In this document: one piece after another, positions 7,864-16,217 of the stretch
How the letters are laid out: every line of letters begins with the position of its first letter
How positions within the stretch are numbered: the stretch's first letter is position 1
Source of the DNA: JAYEHK01 sp034659475
GTDB lineage: Bacteria; Bacillota; Syntrophomonadia; Syntrophomonadales; Syntrophomonadaceae
Direction of reading: 5' to 3'
NCBI GenBank assembly: GCA_034659475.1
Contig: JAYEHK010000013.1
Span: 1 to 26,148 of the forward strand
DNA: 26,148 nucleotides
Made by a program: the position numbers and the translations under genes
The notes under the pieces: generated by a model
Database searches by the model: none
Seen by the model: only the letters and a program-made list of their open reading frames with translations
What the model was told of the DNA's origin: nothing

Positions 7864-8886
7864 GTGTATAAAGTCGTAACAGCAGATGCCGCAGGACTAG
7901 TACTGGCTCATGATATTACGCGTATTATCCCCGGCGAAAAACAGTTCCCTGTTTTTCGCCGGGGCCATATCATTCAGGCAGAAGATATTGCCGTGCTGCT
8001 TGAAATGGGAAAAATTGAAATCTATGTAGGAGACCCTCCCCTTGGTGAAATACATGAAGAGGAAGCCGCCTTAAGAATTGCATCCAGTGCCTGCGGCCCA
8101 GATCTAACCTGGGCACAACCATCGCAGGGAAGACTAAATATCAAAACAGACCAGAAGGGTCTGTTAAAAATCGATGTCAATCGGTTGAAGCAGGTCAATA
8201 GCTGCAACGGATTTGTTTTAGCCACATTGCACAACAACTGCACGGTCGATAAAGATCAAATTATTGCCGGCACAAGGATTGTGCCGCTGACAATTCCAGA
8301 AGACCAGTTAATCACAGTGGAAAAAATCTGTTCTAGCCCAACTCCGCTTATTGAGGTTAAGCCTTTTAAGGTACACAAAGTTGGGGTCGTAACGACAGGC
8401 AATGAGGTTTTTCAAGGAAAGGTGAAAGATGCTTCTTATCCTATGTTGAAAAAAAAACTTGAACCATTTGGCCTTGCAATAATGGAACAGGTAGTGGTGC
8501 CAGATGATCCAAGAATAATTGCAAAAAATATTAAATTAATGCAGAATAAGGGTATGGAGTTAATTGTTGTTACGGGCGGTATGTCCGTTGACAGCAATGA
8601 TACAACACCGCAGGGCATCGAGCAATCTGGGGCTGACATCATTCAATACGGTGTTCCTGTGCTGCCAGCCTCTCAATTCCTCCTCGCATACATGGGCGAT
8701 ACGCCTGTGTGTGGTCTTCCCGGAGGCGCACTGGTAAGCAGAATCACTACCTTTGACATCCTGTTGCCCAGATTTATGGGCAAAGATCGTATTGAACGAA
8801 ATGATCTGATTGATTTGGGACACGGGGGTCTGTGTTCCGAGTGTAGCATCTGTTCGTACCCCAAATGTCCATTTGGAAAAAACTAA
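7864..8886 (+). CDS. MoeA/MoaB-like molybdopterin-binding protein with Cys-rich tail
   Basis: A 340-residue protein whose residues from about 175 to 315 form a molybdopterin-binding (MoCF-type) domain: VGVVTTGNEV, VVTGGMSVDSNDTTPQGI and GLPGGAL. The N-terminal half resembles the non-catalytic part of MoeA-type proteins only loosely and lacks a DGYA motif. The last 17 residues hold four Cys in the pattern C-x2-C-x2-C-x4-C, ending CPFGKN, a possible metal or Fe-S site. The GTG start is set by AGGAGG 7 bases upstream. It lies 14 bases after the oxidoreductase and 27 before the MoeA-like gene, so co-expression is likely. Inference: it helps insert or deliver the cofactor to the adjacent enzyme. 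Confidence 0.8.
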   Translation: MYKVVTADAAGLVLAHDITRIIPGEKQFPVFRRGHIIQAEDIAVLLEMGKIEIYVGDPPLGEIHEEEAALRIASSACGPDLTWAQPSQGRLNIKTDQKGLLKIDVNRLKQVNSCNGFVLATLHNNCTVDKDQIIAGTRIVPLTIPEDQLITVEKICSSPTPLIEVKPFKVHKVGVVTTGNEVFQGKVKDASYPMLKKKLEPFGLAIMEQVVVPDDPRIIAKNIKLMQNKGMELIVVTGGMSVDSNDTTPQGIEQSGADIIQYGVPVLPASQFLLAYMGDTPVCGLPGGALVSRITTFDILLPRFMGKDRIERNDLIDLGHGGLCSECSICSYPKCPFGKN

Positions 8887-8913
8887 ACCTGATGCGTTGG
8901 GAGAAGTGACATC

Positions 8914-10125
8914 ATGCAGCTTAATCTAAAATTAGAAGAAGCCAGAACATTACTGCTGACAAACTGCAGACGATTAGAAAAAGAATGGATTCCATTACTG
9001 GAATGTAATCAGCGCATAGCCGCTGGTGCTTTGTCTGCCATTAGCCCTTTACCTGCGGTCTCACAATCAGCCCGGGATGGTTATGCTATCAACCAGCACG
9101 GTGATATGAATTGTTTTAAAAAATACACCAATCGTAGCCACGCACATGAAACGCAACTCCCTCCAGGTTATGCATGGGAAGTTATTACAGGTGAGACATT
9201 GCCTTTGGATACCACTTCAGTTGTTCCCCTAGAAGAGCTTGAGGTAAAAGAAGATTCCATCCAGATCATTAGCCATATTAATATGGGGACCTACATGAAA
9301 TTGACGGGAGAAGATTTTAAAACGGGCGATATTATTCTTTCGGAAGGCCAGGTTATCACACCCGGTATCATCAGTCTTCTCGCGGCCTATGGACTGCAAA
9401 CTGCTCCAGTCCGTAAAAAACCAAGGGTTTCAATTTTAAGTCTGGGTGAAAATATTGTGCCTGTTCATCTTGAACCCGGTTCCAGAGAATATCGTGACAG
9501 CAACAGCCCCCTGCTGGCCTCTCTGGTAAGTCTTAAACAGGGTGAAATATCAAACCTATCTTCTGCCTATGGAAAAAGTGAATCAGAAGTTCAGAAATTA
9601 ATGCTACAATGTGTAGAATACTCAGATCTCGTGATCACAATAGGTGGCACCTTTTCTGGGATATACGAAGAAGCTCGCCTGTTGTTTGAGTCCATTGGCG
9701 CTGATGTTTTATTCTGGGGAATTCCCATTCAACCAGGAAGCCATAATGGTGCTGCGGTGTTGCATGATACGCTCCTGCTCTCCCTTCCCGGAAACCCTGC
9801 TGCCTGTGCTGTTGCCTACCACCTGCTCGCAGCACCGGTAATAAATAAACTGCACGGACTGGATGTTTTGCCAGAGCTGCCAACCATCAAGGCTACCTGC
9901 CAAAGCACCTATACAAAAAAAATTGATGCCAGGCGATTCATAAGAGCACAGGCACGATGTATGGAGCATGGCTGGGAAGTTCTTATTCTTCCAGGGCAAA
10001 AACCGGGCATGATTCGTTCTCTGCTGCAGTATAATGCTTTAATCGATTTACCTGTGGGGCACCCTCCGCTCCAACCAGGATCACCTGTTAATATTTTGCT
10101 TACAATGGCTAATAATCATTATTGA
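8914..10125 (+). CDS. MoeA-like molybdopterin molybdenumtransferase, divergent
   Basis: A 403-residue MoeA homologue; the family inserts molybdate (or tungstate) into adenylated molybdopterin. Conserved pieces are SARDGYA (domain with the DGYA motif), TGEDFKTGD, RDSNSPLL, the GG turn ITIGGTFSG and the SLPGNPAA motif. Canonical MoeA has an acidic motif GGVSVGDYD; here the aligned segment reads GGTFSGIYEE, so the conserved first Asp is replaced. The second MoeA-type protein sits immediately upstream and the MarR gene 13 bases downstream. GGGAG precedes the ATG. It is more likely a dedicated insertion factor for the cluster's oxidoreductase than the housekeeping MoeA, but this is inference. Confidence 0.82.
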   Translation: MQLNLKLEEARTLLLTNCRRLEKEWIPLLECNQRIAAGALSAISPLPAVSQSARDGYAINQHGDMNCFKKYTNRSHAHETQLPPGYAWEVITGETLPLDTTSVVPLEELEVKEDSIQIISHINMGTYMKLTGEDFKTGDIILSEGQVITPGIISLLAAYGLQTAPVRKKPRVSILSLGENIVPVHLEPGSREYRDSNSPLLASLVSLKQGEISNLSSAYGKSESEVQKLMLQCVEYSDLVITIGGTFSGIYEEARLLFESIGADVLFWGIPIQPGSHNGAAVLHDTLLLSLPGNPAACAVAYHLLAAPVINKLHGLDVLPELPTIKATCQSTYTKKIDARRFIRAQARCMEHGWEVLILPGQKPGMIRSLLQYNALIDLPVGHPPLQPGSPVNILLTMANNHY

Positions 10126-10138
10126 ACGGGGGTACAGC

Positions 10139-10558
10139 ATGCAAGACTTGAATGATCTTTGGTGTTTCCGTCTGGGTTCCCTGAGCCGAAAAATATATAG
10201 GTATTATAATACCCATTTTAGTGAATATAACATCACCCTGCCACAGTCTTTTGTATTGTTTGATCTGCTCAAACATGATGGCAGCAGCATCAAAGATATT
10301 GCCGCCCGGGTACAACTTGATCCGCCTGCGGTCACTAATTTTGTAGATCGGTTGGTTAATGAAGACCTGATGTTACGTAAAGAAGACCCCTCTGACCGAC
10401 GCAGTGTAAAAGTATTTCTTACCCAGAACGGAAAAGACAAGGCCAAACAATTACTGCCTATTGCAGTTGAATTTAACAAACAGATGAGAAATGCGATGAA
10501 AAACACAGATGCCGACGCATTCGAACATGCACTTTCCATTCTTGAAAAGACGCTATAA
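10139..10558 (+). CDS. MarR-family transcriptional regulator
   Basis: A 139-residue winged-helix protein with the MarR layout: N-terminal dimerisation helix, helix-turn-helix around SIKDIAARVQLDPPAVTNFVDRL, the wing motif DPSDRRSVKVFLT, and a C-terminal dimerisation helix. It starts at the ATG at 10139 behind GGGGGT and is the last gene of the molybdoenzyme cluster. Family members usually repress their own operon and release DNA on binding a small ligand. The palindromes at 5482-5518, before the first gene, are natural candidate sites. The ligand is unknown and might be the oxidoreductase's substrate. Confidence 0.88.
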   Translation: MQDLNDLWCFRLGSLSRKIYRYYNTHFSEYNITLPQSFVLFDLLKHDGSSIKDIAARVQLDPPAVTNFVDRLVNEDLMLRKEDPSDRRSVKVFLTQNGKDKAKQLLPIAVEFNKQMRNAMKNTDADAFEHALSILEKTL

Positions 10559-10570
10559 AATAGCAAACGA

Positions 10571-10646
10571 GTGACAGGGGGACGGGGTGAGACCACTGAA
10601 AAAGTCGGTCTGGGTGCAGGGGTATACATAAATATACTTGCGCCCA
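10571..10646 (+). repeat. Degenerate REP-like repeat with hairpins
   Basis: GTGACAGGGGGACGG (10571-10585) resembles the core of the REP-like element 130 bases downstream. It is followed by two potential hairpins: GACCACT with AGTCGGTC (10591-10610, one bulged base), and TGGGTGC/GCGCCCA enclosing GTATA/TATAC (10611-10646). No gene is credible in 10559-10744. Confidence 0.5.
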
Positions 10647-10714
10647 ATCTCCGCATGGACAACATCAACTGCTTGTCGATTGGCTCCAAGGGGACCGGGC
10701 AAATTCACGTCCAG

Positions 10715-10745
10715 ATGACACAGGGGGACGGTCTTGGTGTGTCAT
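10715..10745 (+). repeat. REP-like palindromic element
   Basis: ATGACACA (10715-10722) and TGTGTCAT (10738-10745) form a perfect 8-bp inverted repeat around GGGGGACGGTCTTGG. From general knowledge, GACAC-GGGGGACGG-TGTGTC elements of this form are dispersed in several Clostridia and are related to REP sequences mobilised by Y1 (IS200-like) transposases. The right arm overlaps the stop codon of yhaM by one base. Confidence 0.65.
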
Positions 10746-11695
10746 TAATAATTTGGGATCCACAGTTTTCTTCTCATCAGACTATTGTATTCCGTCCATT
10801 CGCTATCCCCCGCCTGCCTGACCAGATTAACCGCCTGATTGATCCTGGCTGATGCCAGATCAGCCTGACTCAGGATAATTGCTTCGACAGTTGACGGCTC
10901 TTCCAATGCACCCCATTCCTTTAACCCATGGTGACTGACCAGCATATGTTCAAGCACCAGCGCAAGTGCTTCAGGAAAAGACTCTAACTGTGCGATTTCA
11001 GCCTTGAGTCGATCCCGTCCCATAACAATATGGCCCCCTGTCAAACGCGCGCGTTCTACAATCGGGAACCCGGGTAAGCACTGGTATTCATCCACTTTCC
11101 CCATGTCATGAATCAAGGCACCGGTGGTCAACAAATCCCGATCGACTTCTGCCGGATACTGCGAAGCAAACACCCAACAAAAACGGGCAACCTCCAGAGA
11201 ATGTTCCAACAGACCTCTCACATACGCATGATGAACATTTTGGGCTGCTGGACTATTTGAATACTGCGTAAGAAACGGTTCAGTCAAAATACCTCGTAAC
11301 AAATCATGCATAAAAACATTTTTTACACTGGTGATGGCTGATTCCAGCTGCGTTTGAAGAGCTTTGGCGGACACCGGACTGGCAGGGAGAAAATCCTCCA
11401 AATCGTATTCGCCATCAAAACACCTGCACTCCTTAACATTTAATTGCAGCTGCTGATTATAAGCCTCAACTATCCCAATCAACTGAATAATATCCCCATT
11501 GGCCAGTTGACTTAAACACTCTTTTGCCAGTTCTTCATCCCACAGTTTCGACTCAATACTGCCGGTTCTGTCGATTGCCTTAAAGCGCAAATACAGCTTA
11601 TCATTTTTCGTTCTCGCAGAGGATAAATCAGCAACCGAGAACAAACCACTTACCTTTTCACCTGCACTGAACTGTTTAACCCATTGTTCTTTCAT
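10745..11695 (-). CDS. yhaM: 3'-5' exoribonuclease YhaM family
   Basis: A 316-residue protein, close to the usual 314 or so of YhaM. The N-terminal third (about 1-95) is an OB-fold nucleic-acid-binding domain. From about residue 130 onward it is an HD phosphohydrolase domain, with H155/H156, LLEHSLEV, the metal-binding pair H196-D197 in ALIHDMGK, and later HMLVSHHG. YhaM trims RNA 3' ends in Firmicutes. The ATG at 11695 follows AAGGATG. It is transcribed convergently to the molybdoenzyme cluster, with a REP-like element between them, and diverges from the histidine kinase gene. Confidence 0.9.
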   Translation of the reverse strand: MKEQWVKQFSAGEKVSGLFSVADLSSARTKNDKLYLRFKAIDRTGSIESKLWDEELAKECLSQLANGDIIQLIGIVEAYNQQLQLNVKECRCFDGEYDLEDFLPASPVSAKALQTQLESAITSVKNVFMHDLLRGILTEPFLTQYSNSPAAQNVHHAYVRGLLEHSLEVARFCWVFASQYPAEVDRDLLTTGALIHDMGKVDEYQCLPGFPIVERARLTGGHIVMGRDRLKAEIAQLESFPEALALVLEHMLVSHHGLKEWGALEEPSTVEAIILSQADLASARINQAVNLVRQAGDSEWTEYNSLMRRKLWIPNY

Positions 11696-11910
11696 ATATC
11701 GATCATCCTTAAACTTTTTCTTCAGAGTTCAAGATGTGCCGAGAAAATTCCTGCCATCTTTACCTCATACAAAATTATTATTCAATATTCTCAAAGTATT
11801 TTGTGAAACAATTATCAAAGAAGGATTTAGAAAATTATAGTATAATTACTTATTTTAAGCATCATTGCGTGTTTTTTGTTAATTTAACTAGATTTTTCGG
11901 AGGTGTTATA

Positions 11911-14508
11911 TTGTTGTACTGGCAACCAGAGATCCTATACCTGTTATTTGTGAATGGTTTAATATGTTTAATCTTAACCCTATTGCTTTTTAAACTGTCC
12001 GACAAGCAATCATTATCGTGGTATTACGCCTGGTTTTTCGCTTTTTTAGGAGCCTCTTTCTGGTTGAAAGGGTATACTCACCTGTATAGTCAGTCCCCTG
12101 CAACTCCTTCCTGGCCCAATCTTATTGCTGTATTATCATTCTTTTTTTTAATCGAAGGAACCAGAAAAACACTGTCAAAGAACGACAATAAGCCGTTAAT
12201 GTTTTATTCCGTTTTGTTAGCCACCATGGTTGGAATTGCTCTATTGAATAATTCTTTAGCACAGGGTTTTCGCTTTTTTGGGCTCTATGGAGCACTTCTC
12301 ATACTGGGAAATGCGTGGATAGAACGCAAGCAACTTCACCATCATGCATACCCATTATTCTTTCTCTTCCTGCTGGTTGCCAGCACCATCATACTAGTTC
12401 CCGATACATCTTCACCGTTTTTCCTATCAGTTACCTATGAGAACTTTACCCGTACTACAGGAATATCCGCACCCTTCCTGTGGTTGATATTACTCCTCTT
12501 CTGTCTTTCATCTTATTGGTTCAGTTTCCTAGTCGATTTTAAAGACGAGTTTGAAAATGAATTAAATCCCCATCCATTAACGGTTCATTCAGCTTTGTGG
12601 ATATTTCTATCCGTTTTCTTGATGATTATTATCACTGGATGGTTGTTAACTGAAAAACTGGCTCACATAGCTACCTGTGAAACCCAAAAAGACATATGCA
12701 GCATTGAAAAGCACCTGAAAACAACCTCTATGACACTGTATCTTTGTGAACAAACCGCTAAATGTATGGCACAGTCTCCATGGATCGCACCTGCGTTAAT
12801 ATCTAATACGCCTCAAAATATTTCCAGAGCAGAGGCTGTTCTTGATCGTTATTGTGATATGGCATCAGCCTACAACTGCTCATTGGCAAACCTTTTTGGA
12901 AAATCGATCGCGTCTACCCAGAACGCCCATCTCAGCGAAGCGTCAAAACCAGGTATACAAGCAGTTCTGGAGGGGAAAACGGGCTGCAGTTTCTTTTTTG
13001 ATTGTCAGTCTCACATCTACACCGTTAGTCAACCGGTATACGATGACGATTCTCAAATCATCGGTGCTACCGTTGTGCAAATCCTCCCCGAGGATTTTAT
13101 AGAGGAATTAGAACAACAACCCCTGGTTTTCCTTATTGATGAAAAAGGGCATGTTCTGTTCCCTGATTCAGAAACATTGAGACTGCTTACGTATGAAACC
13201 CCAACCTCCTTATTAAACATCAGTAATAATGGGCAGTATAGCATTAATCTTGAAACAATCCGCCAGTTGGAACGCTCTGACCTGTCGAATAACCATCTGG
13301 CATCAAGATTCTATCTAAATGCACATTCCTGGTCAGTAGTTCTCCTTACACCAATGCAAACGGCTTTATACGCCCGTCTCCTGGGAATATTTCTTACATT
13401 CATGCTGGCTATTTTCTTTCTTCACGTTGTTCAGCGAATTTTCAGTTCAATAAAAGATTTAAACCGAATTGCGTCTTCTGAAAAACGGTTTAAGAACCTT
13501 TTTGAATATGCCCCAGAGGCCATATTAATTGTCAGAACATCAGATTTGTCCATACTAGAGGCTAATCCACTGGCAGAAAAAATGCTGGCCTGCAGCAAAA
13601 AGGATATTTTGTCCAAACGGTTTTATGATTTGTTGGCCGAGGGTTACGAATCTCCATTGCCCATTTTTAATCCGCGAGAAGAAAATTGGACTTCTCACTG
13701 CAAACTAATAAGAAATAATACAGACGAACTTGACGCTAAGATTTTCAGTACCAATCTTAAATACAATAGACAGGATGCATATTTAGCATTTATCCACGAT
13801 TATAAGCAACAGGAAAAATTAGAAAGACGTATGGCACAATTGGATCGACTGGATATGGTCGGTCAGGTTGCAGCTGGTTTCGCCCACGAAATAAGAAATC
13901 CATTAACTGCAATTTCTGGTTTTCTGCAGCTGACAAAGTATGTTTCAACCCCTGAAAAACTGGAAGAACACTGCGCCATCATGCTGGAAGAACTGGATCG
14001 TGCGAACGGCATTATTACCGAGTTTTTGTCCCTTGCCAAAGACCAGCCTCCTATTTTAAAACCCCAGAGCCTTGATAAAATCATTCAAACCATTGCACCT
14101 ATCTTACAGGCTCATGCAACCAGCAGTGACAAAAACCTCATTCTTTCCCTGGAAGACACGCATTCAATTATGATAGATGAATCAGAAGTTCGCCAGCTCA
14201 TCTTAAATCTTGTTCGCAACGCCCTTGAAGCTATCCCAATTGAGAAATCAGTAGAAATCTCCACGAACGAAATAGGCAATAAAGTGCTTTTGATAGTACG
14301 GGATGAAGGCCCTGGAATACCTGCTGAAATGCTTGCTCAATTAGGCACTCCTTTTCTTACCACCAAGGAAGCGGGTACCGGTCTGGGCCTGGCAATTTGT
14401 TATCGTATAGCAAAGCGTCACAACGCAGTGATTGATGTGCAGAGCAAAGAAAACGGCACAACCTTTTCTATCATTTTCCCACTTCACATAGACCCTGAAA
14501 AAAGGTGA
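11911..14508 (+). CDS. Orphan membrane sensor histidine kinase with PAS domain
   Basis: About 865 residues from a TTG start at 11911 (TTG at 11914 is equally possible); GGAGGTG at 11899-11905 decides this over the longer open frame, whose first 59 codons look untranslated. The N-terminal 250 residues hold seven or eight hydrophobic helices. An extracytoplasmic sensor region follows (about 250-490), then another helix, a PAS domain (about 530-640) and the kinase core. His659 in AHEIRNPLTAISGF is the phospho-acceptor; the N box is NLVRNALEAI, G1 DEGPGIP and G2 GTGLGLAI. A -10-like TATAAT is at 11841-11846. No response regulator adjoins. The H-box resembles those of Spo0F/Spo0A-feeding sporulation kinases, so a phosphorelay role is possible. 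Confidence 0.85.
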   Translation: MLYWQPEILYLLFVNGLICLILTLLLFKLSDKQSLSWYYAWFFAFLGASFWLKGYTHLYSQSPATPSWPNLIAVLSFFFLIEGTRKTLSKNDNKPLMFYSVLLATMVGIALLNNSLAQGFRFFGLYGALLILGNAWIERKQLHHHAYPLFFLFLLVASTIILVPDTSSPFFLSVTYENFTRTTGISAPFLWLILLLFCLSSYWFSFLVDFKDEFENELNPHPLTVHSALWIFLSVFLMIIITGWLLTEKLAHIATCETQKDICSIEKHLKTTSMTLYLCEQTAKCMAQSPWIAPALISNTPQNISRAEAVLDRYCDMASAYNCSLANLFGKSIASTQNAHLSEASKPGIQAVLEGKTGCSFFFDCQSHIYTVSQPVYDDDSQIIGATVVQILPEDFIEELEQQPLVFLIDEKGHVLFPDSETLRLLTYETPTSLLNISNNGQYSINLETIRQLERSDLSNNHLASRFYLNAHSWSVVLLTPMQTALYARLLGIFLTFMLAIFFLHVVQRIFSSIKDLNRIASSEKRFKNLFEYAPEAILIVRTSDLSILEANPLAEKMLACSKKDILSKRFYDLLAEGYESPLPIFNPREENWTSHCKLIRNNTDELDAKIFSTNLKYNRQDAYLAFIHDYKQQEKLERRMAQLDRLDMVGQVAAGFAHEIRNPLTAISGFLQLTKYVSTPEKLEEHCAIMLEELDRANGIITEFLSLAKDQPPILKPQSLDKIIQTIAPILQAHATSSDKNLILSLEDTHSIMIDESEVRQLILNLVRNALEAIPIEKSVEISTNEIGNKVLLIVRDEGPGIPAEMLAQLGTPFLTTKEAGTGLGLAICYRIAKRHNAVIDVQSKENGTTFSIIFPLHIDPEKR

Positions 14509-14573
14509 CCAAACAGGGGCGGTGTATTCGCTTCTGAATACACCCTGTAGGCTTTGCCCCCATAGATCACCTT
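14502..14573 (+). repeat. Nested three-tier hairpin after the kinase gene
   Basis: AAGGTGA (14502-14508, containing the kinase stop codon) pairs with TCACCTT (14567-14573). GGGGC (14516-14520) pairs with GCCCC (14556-14560). GGTGTATTC (14521-14529) pairs with GAATACACC (14536-14544) around a 6-base loop. All three stems are perfect. No T run follows, so a simple intrinsic terminator is unlikely; it may be a palindromic repeat or a 3'-end-stabilising structure. Confidence 0.55.
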
Positions 14574-14688
14574 AATCAACAAACCTCTGAATTACACACG
14601 CTCTTATTTTATTCAGTGTATACCCATTTCGCTTTTTCCATCCCCAATATTTTTATATTTTATCTTAAATTCCTTGTTACTACTCAGC

Positions 14689-14768
14689 CGTGTTAATCTG
14701 TGCCCGAAGGGTCCGTGTAATCCGTGTCTATTCTTTCCAACTGACCAACTGACCAACTAACCAACTTT
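14689..14768 (+). repeat. Short degenerate tandem repeats in a gene-free stretch
   Basis: Between 14509 and 14855 I see no gene. Around 14689-14730 the motif CCGTGT(T)AATC(T/C)GTG recurs. At 14737-14768 an 8-base unit CCAACTGA is repeated four times, the last two copies with changes (CCAACTAA, CCAACTTT). Confidence 0.6.
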
Positions 14769-14855
14769 ATGCCGCATAATCCGTCAACTGCGAAACTTGA
14801 GTTATTATTTTGTCAATAGCAGAGTAGTAACAATTCCTTTATTATGCCGAAAATC

Positions 14856-15263
14856 TTATCCGATCAATGAAATCATTTTTTCAAAACCGGGAATATCACC
14901 CTTAAACTGCACATAGGGAGCCATTAAATCGCAGGTTTTCCCATCTACAAATGTAAATACAATCCGCTTTAATCCAGGCTTCCCATTAAAATAATCATAA
15001 TGTTTTTCCGTACGAATAATATGCTTTAATTCAAAGATAACAAAAAAAAGCTCGTCCGCATTCATTTCCTGCCTGATTAGTACACCTTCTGTAAGAAACC
15101 AATTTACTTCTCGGGTTCCCCCGGAAATATTTTTTCTAGAAGCACGATACCAGGTCCTACACGGTCCCTTTCCAGTCAACACCTTTTGAAGTGCAGGAAC
15201 CACAAGGTCCCCTGCATATAAATCCAATCGTAATTGCTCCCAGTTTAGTCCTGCTTCATTCAT
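14856..15263 (-). CDS. Uncharacterised 135-residue protein
   Basis: I do not recognise this protein. The ATG at 15263 is chosen because AGGGGTG lies 6 bases upstream; an in-frame GTG at 15272 is part of that site. The product has no signal peptide or membrane helix and is probably cytosolic. Its C-terminal two thirds alternates short strands (FLTEGVLIRQE, LFFVIFELKHIIRT, KRIVFTFVDGKTCDLMAP) and ends in a helix (PGFEKMISLI), a layout reminiscent of bacterial PH-like folds; this is a shape impression, not a family match. It is followed by the kinase's 3' repeat region and preceded by another minus-strand gene whose terminator separates them, so it has its own promoter. Confidence 0.65.
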   Translation of the reverse strand: MNEAGLNWEQLRLDLYAGDLVVPALQKVLTGKGPCRTWYRASRKNISGGTREVNWFLTEGVLIRQEMNADELFFVIFELKHIIRTEKHYDYFNGKPGLKRIVFTFVDGKTCDLMAPYVQFKGDIPGFEKMISLIG

Positions 15264-15354
15264 ATTTATCACCCCTATTTGGAAAAATTCTCTTTAAATA
15301 TTGCAAAATCCTCTATTTTTTAAAAATAAAATCATGCATTGACTAGATGAGAGC

Positions 15355-15381
15355 AAAAAAAAACGGGGTCCAAAGGACCCC
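15355..15381 (-). terminator. Strong rho-independent terminator
   Basis: On the minus strand a GGGGTCC/GGACCCC stem of 7 perfect pairs with a 3-base loop is followed by one G and nine T residues. It begins 15 bases after the stop codon of the anchored protein gene at 15396-16106. Confidence 0.95.
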
Positions 15382-15395
15382 CAAATATTTGCATT

Positions 15396-16106
15396 TTATT
15401 TTTTAGCCGTACTTGTTTCCGGCGCTTCAATATTTAATTTCTTGCCGACGTTAGTGAATTGCACTTGAATCTCCAACCGGGTTTTTTCATTGTTCTTATT
15501 AACAGCAGTTAATTCTGCCTTTTTAACATAATTTTTCTTATAATCAATCCAAAATAGATATTCAAACTCTTTCCATAGATTTTCTAACAACTGACTTTCA
15601 ACCGAAGGCTTGCATCGTACCTGCAAACACTCCTGACCCTCTACTTCTTCAAAGCCAATTTTTTCTACTTCGTTGACGCTTTTAAATCGAAAATTGGCTA
15701 GGGGATTTAACTCCGAGATAAGAAGATCTTCTGAATTGGCCGTTCCGCTTTCAATCACAAGCCATTTATCCGCAAAAGAATCGTAGTTATAGATGGTCCC
15801 ATCAATATAATAGATATCTATGGGTGTGTTTACCATCTCCCCCTTTATGTGCGTATTTCCGCTTTCCTTTTCTCCCGCTACCTCACTAATCACCTCCCTC
15901 CGATCCCCAATCATGAATTCTGACTTCAGACTGTATTTGAAACTCTCAGTGGAAGCCATTTGCTCTAACGATGCTTGAAGTTCCACGGAAGCTTCAAGCT
16001 TGGACTTTTCGTAATAATCCGCAATCGTTTGGGCACTGGCCAGCAAAGCAATCATTAACAACAGTATTATTCCTATGATCCATCTGCGCTTATTAATGGT
16101 TCCCAC
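15396..16106 (-). CDS. Membrane-anchored protein, LolA/LppX-like fold possible
   Basis: A 236-residue protein with basic residues then a single hydrophobic helix at about 9-26 (signal anchor; no lipobox). The rest is an extracytoplasmic beta-rich domain with FKYSLKSEFMIG, IYYIDGTIYNYD, KWLVIE, EVEGQECLQVRC and FEYLFWIDYKKNYVKKAELT. That succession of strands resembles LolA/LppX-type or DUF6612-like envelope proteins that cradle lipids, but no specific family can be confirmed. The GTG at 16106 is the first start; GGTGGGAG lies 12 bases upstream, a little far. It has its own strong terminator and diverges from glnA. Function unknown. Confidence 0.7.
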   Translation of the reverse strand: MGTINKRRWIIGIILLLMIALLASAQTIADYYEKSKLEASVELQASLEQMASTESFKYSLKSEFMIGDRREVISEVAGEKESGNTHIKGEMVNTPIDIYYIDGTIYNYDSFADKWLVIESGTANSEDLLISELNPLANFRFKSVNEVEKIGFEEVEGQECLQVRCKPSVESQLLENLWKEFEYLFWIDYKKNYVKKAELTAVNKNNEKTRLEIQVQFTNVGKKLNIEAPETSTAKK

Positions 16107-16217
16107 CCCCGATGTTTTCTCCCACCTACGGTCATGTCATTGATAATACATAGTATTAAAGCAATTCTTCATATATACCGTTTTACCAGGAGAAATATAT
16201 TCCAGAGCAAGAAGATA

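Noticed and set aside
10571..10852. Open frame of 93 codons after the MarR gene
   Set aside because: It has no ribosome site, consists of repeat DNA and then runs antisense into yhaM.
11734..11910. Longer N-terminus for the histidine kinase
   Set aside because: There is no ribosome site at 11734, a -10-like box lies inside the stretch, and GGAGGTG precedes the TTG at 11911.
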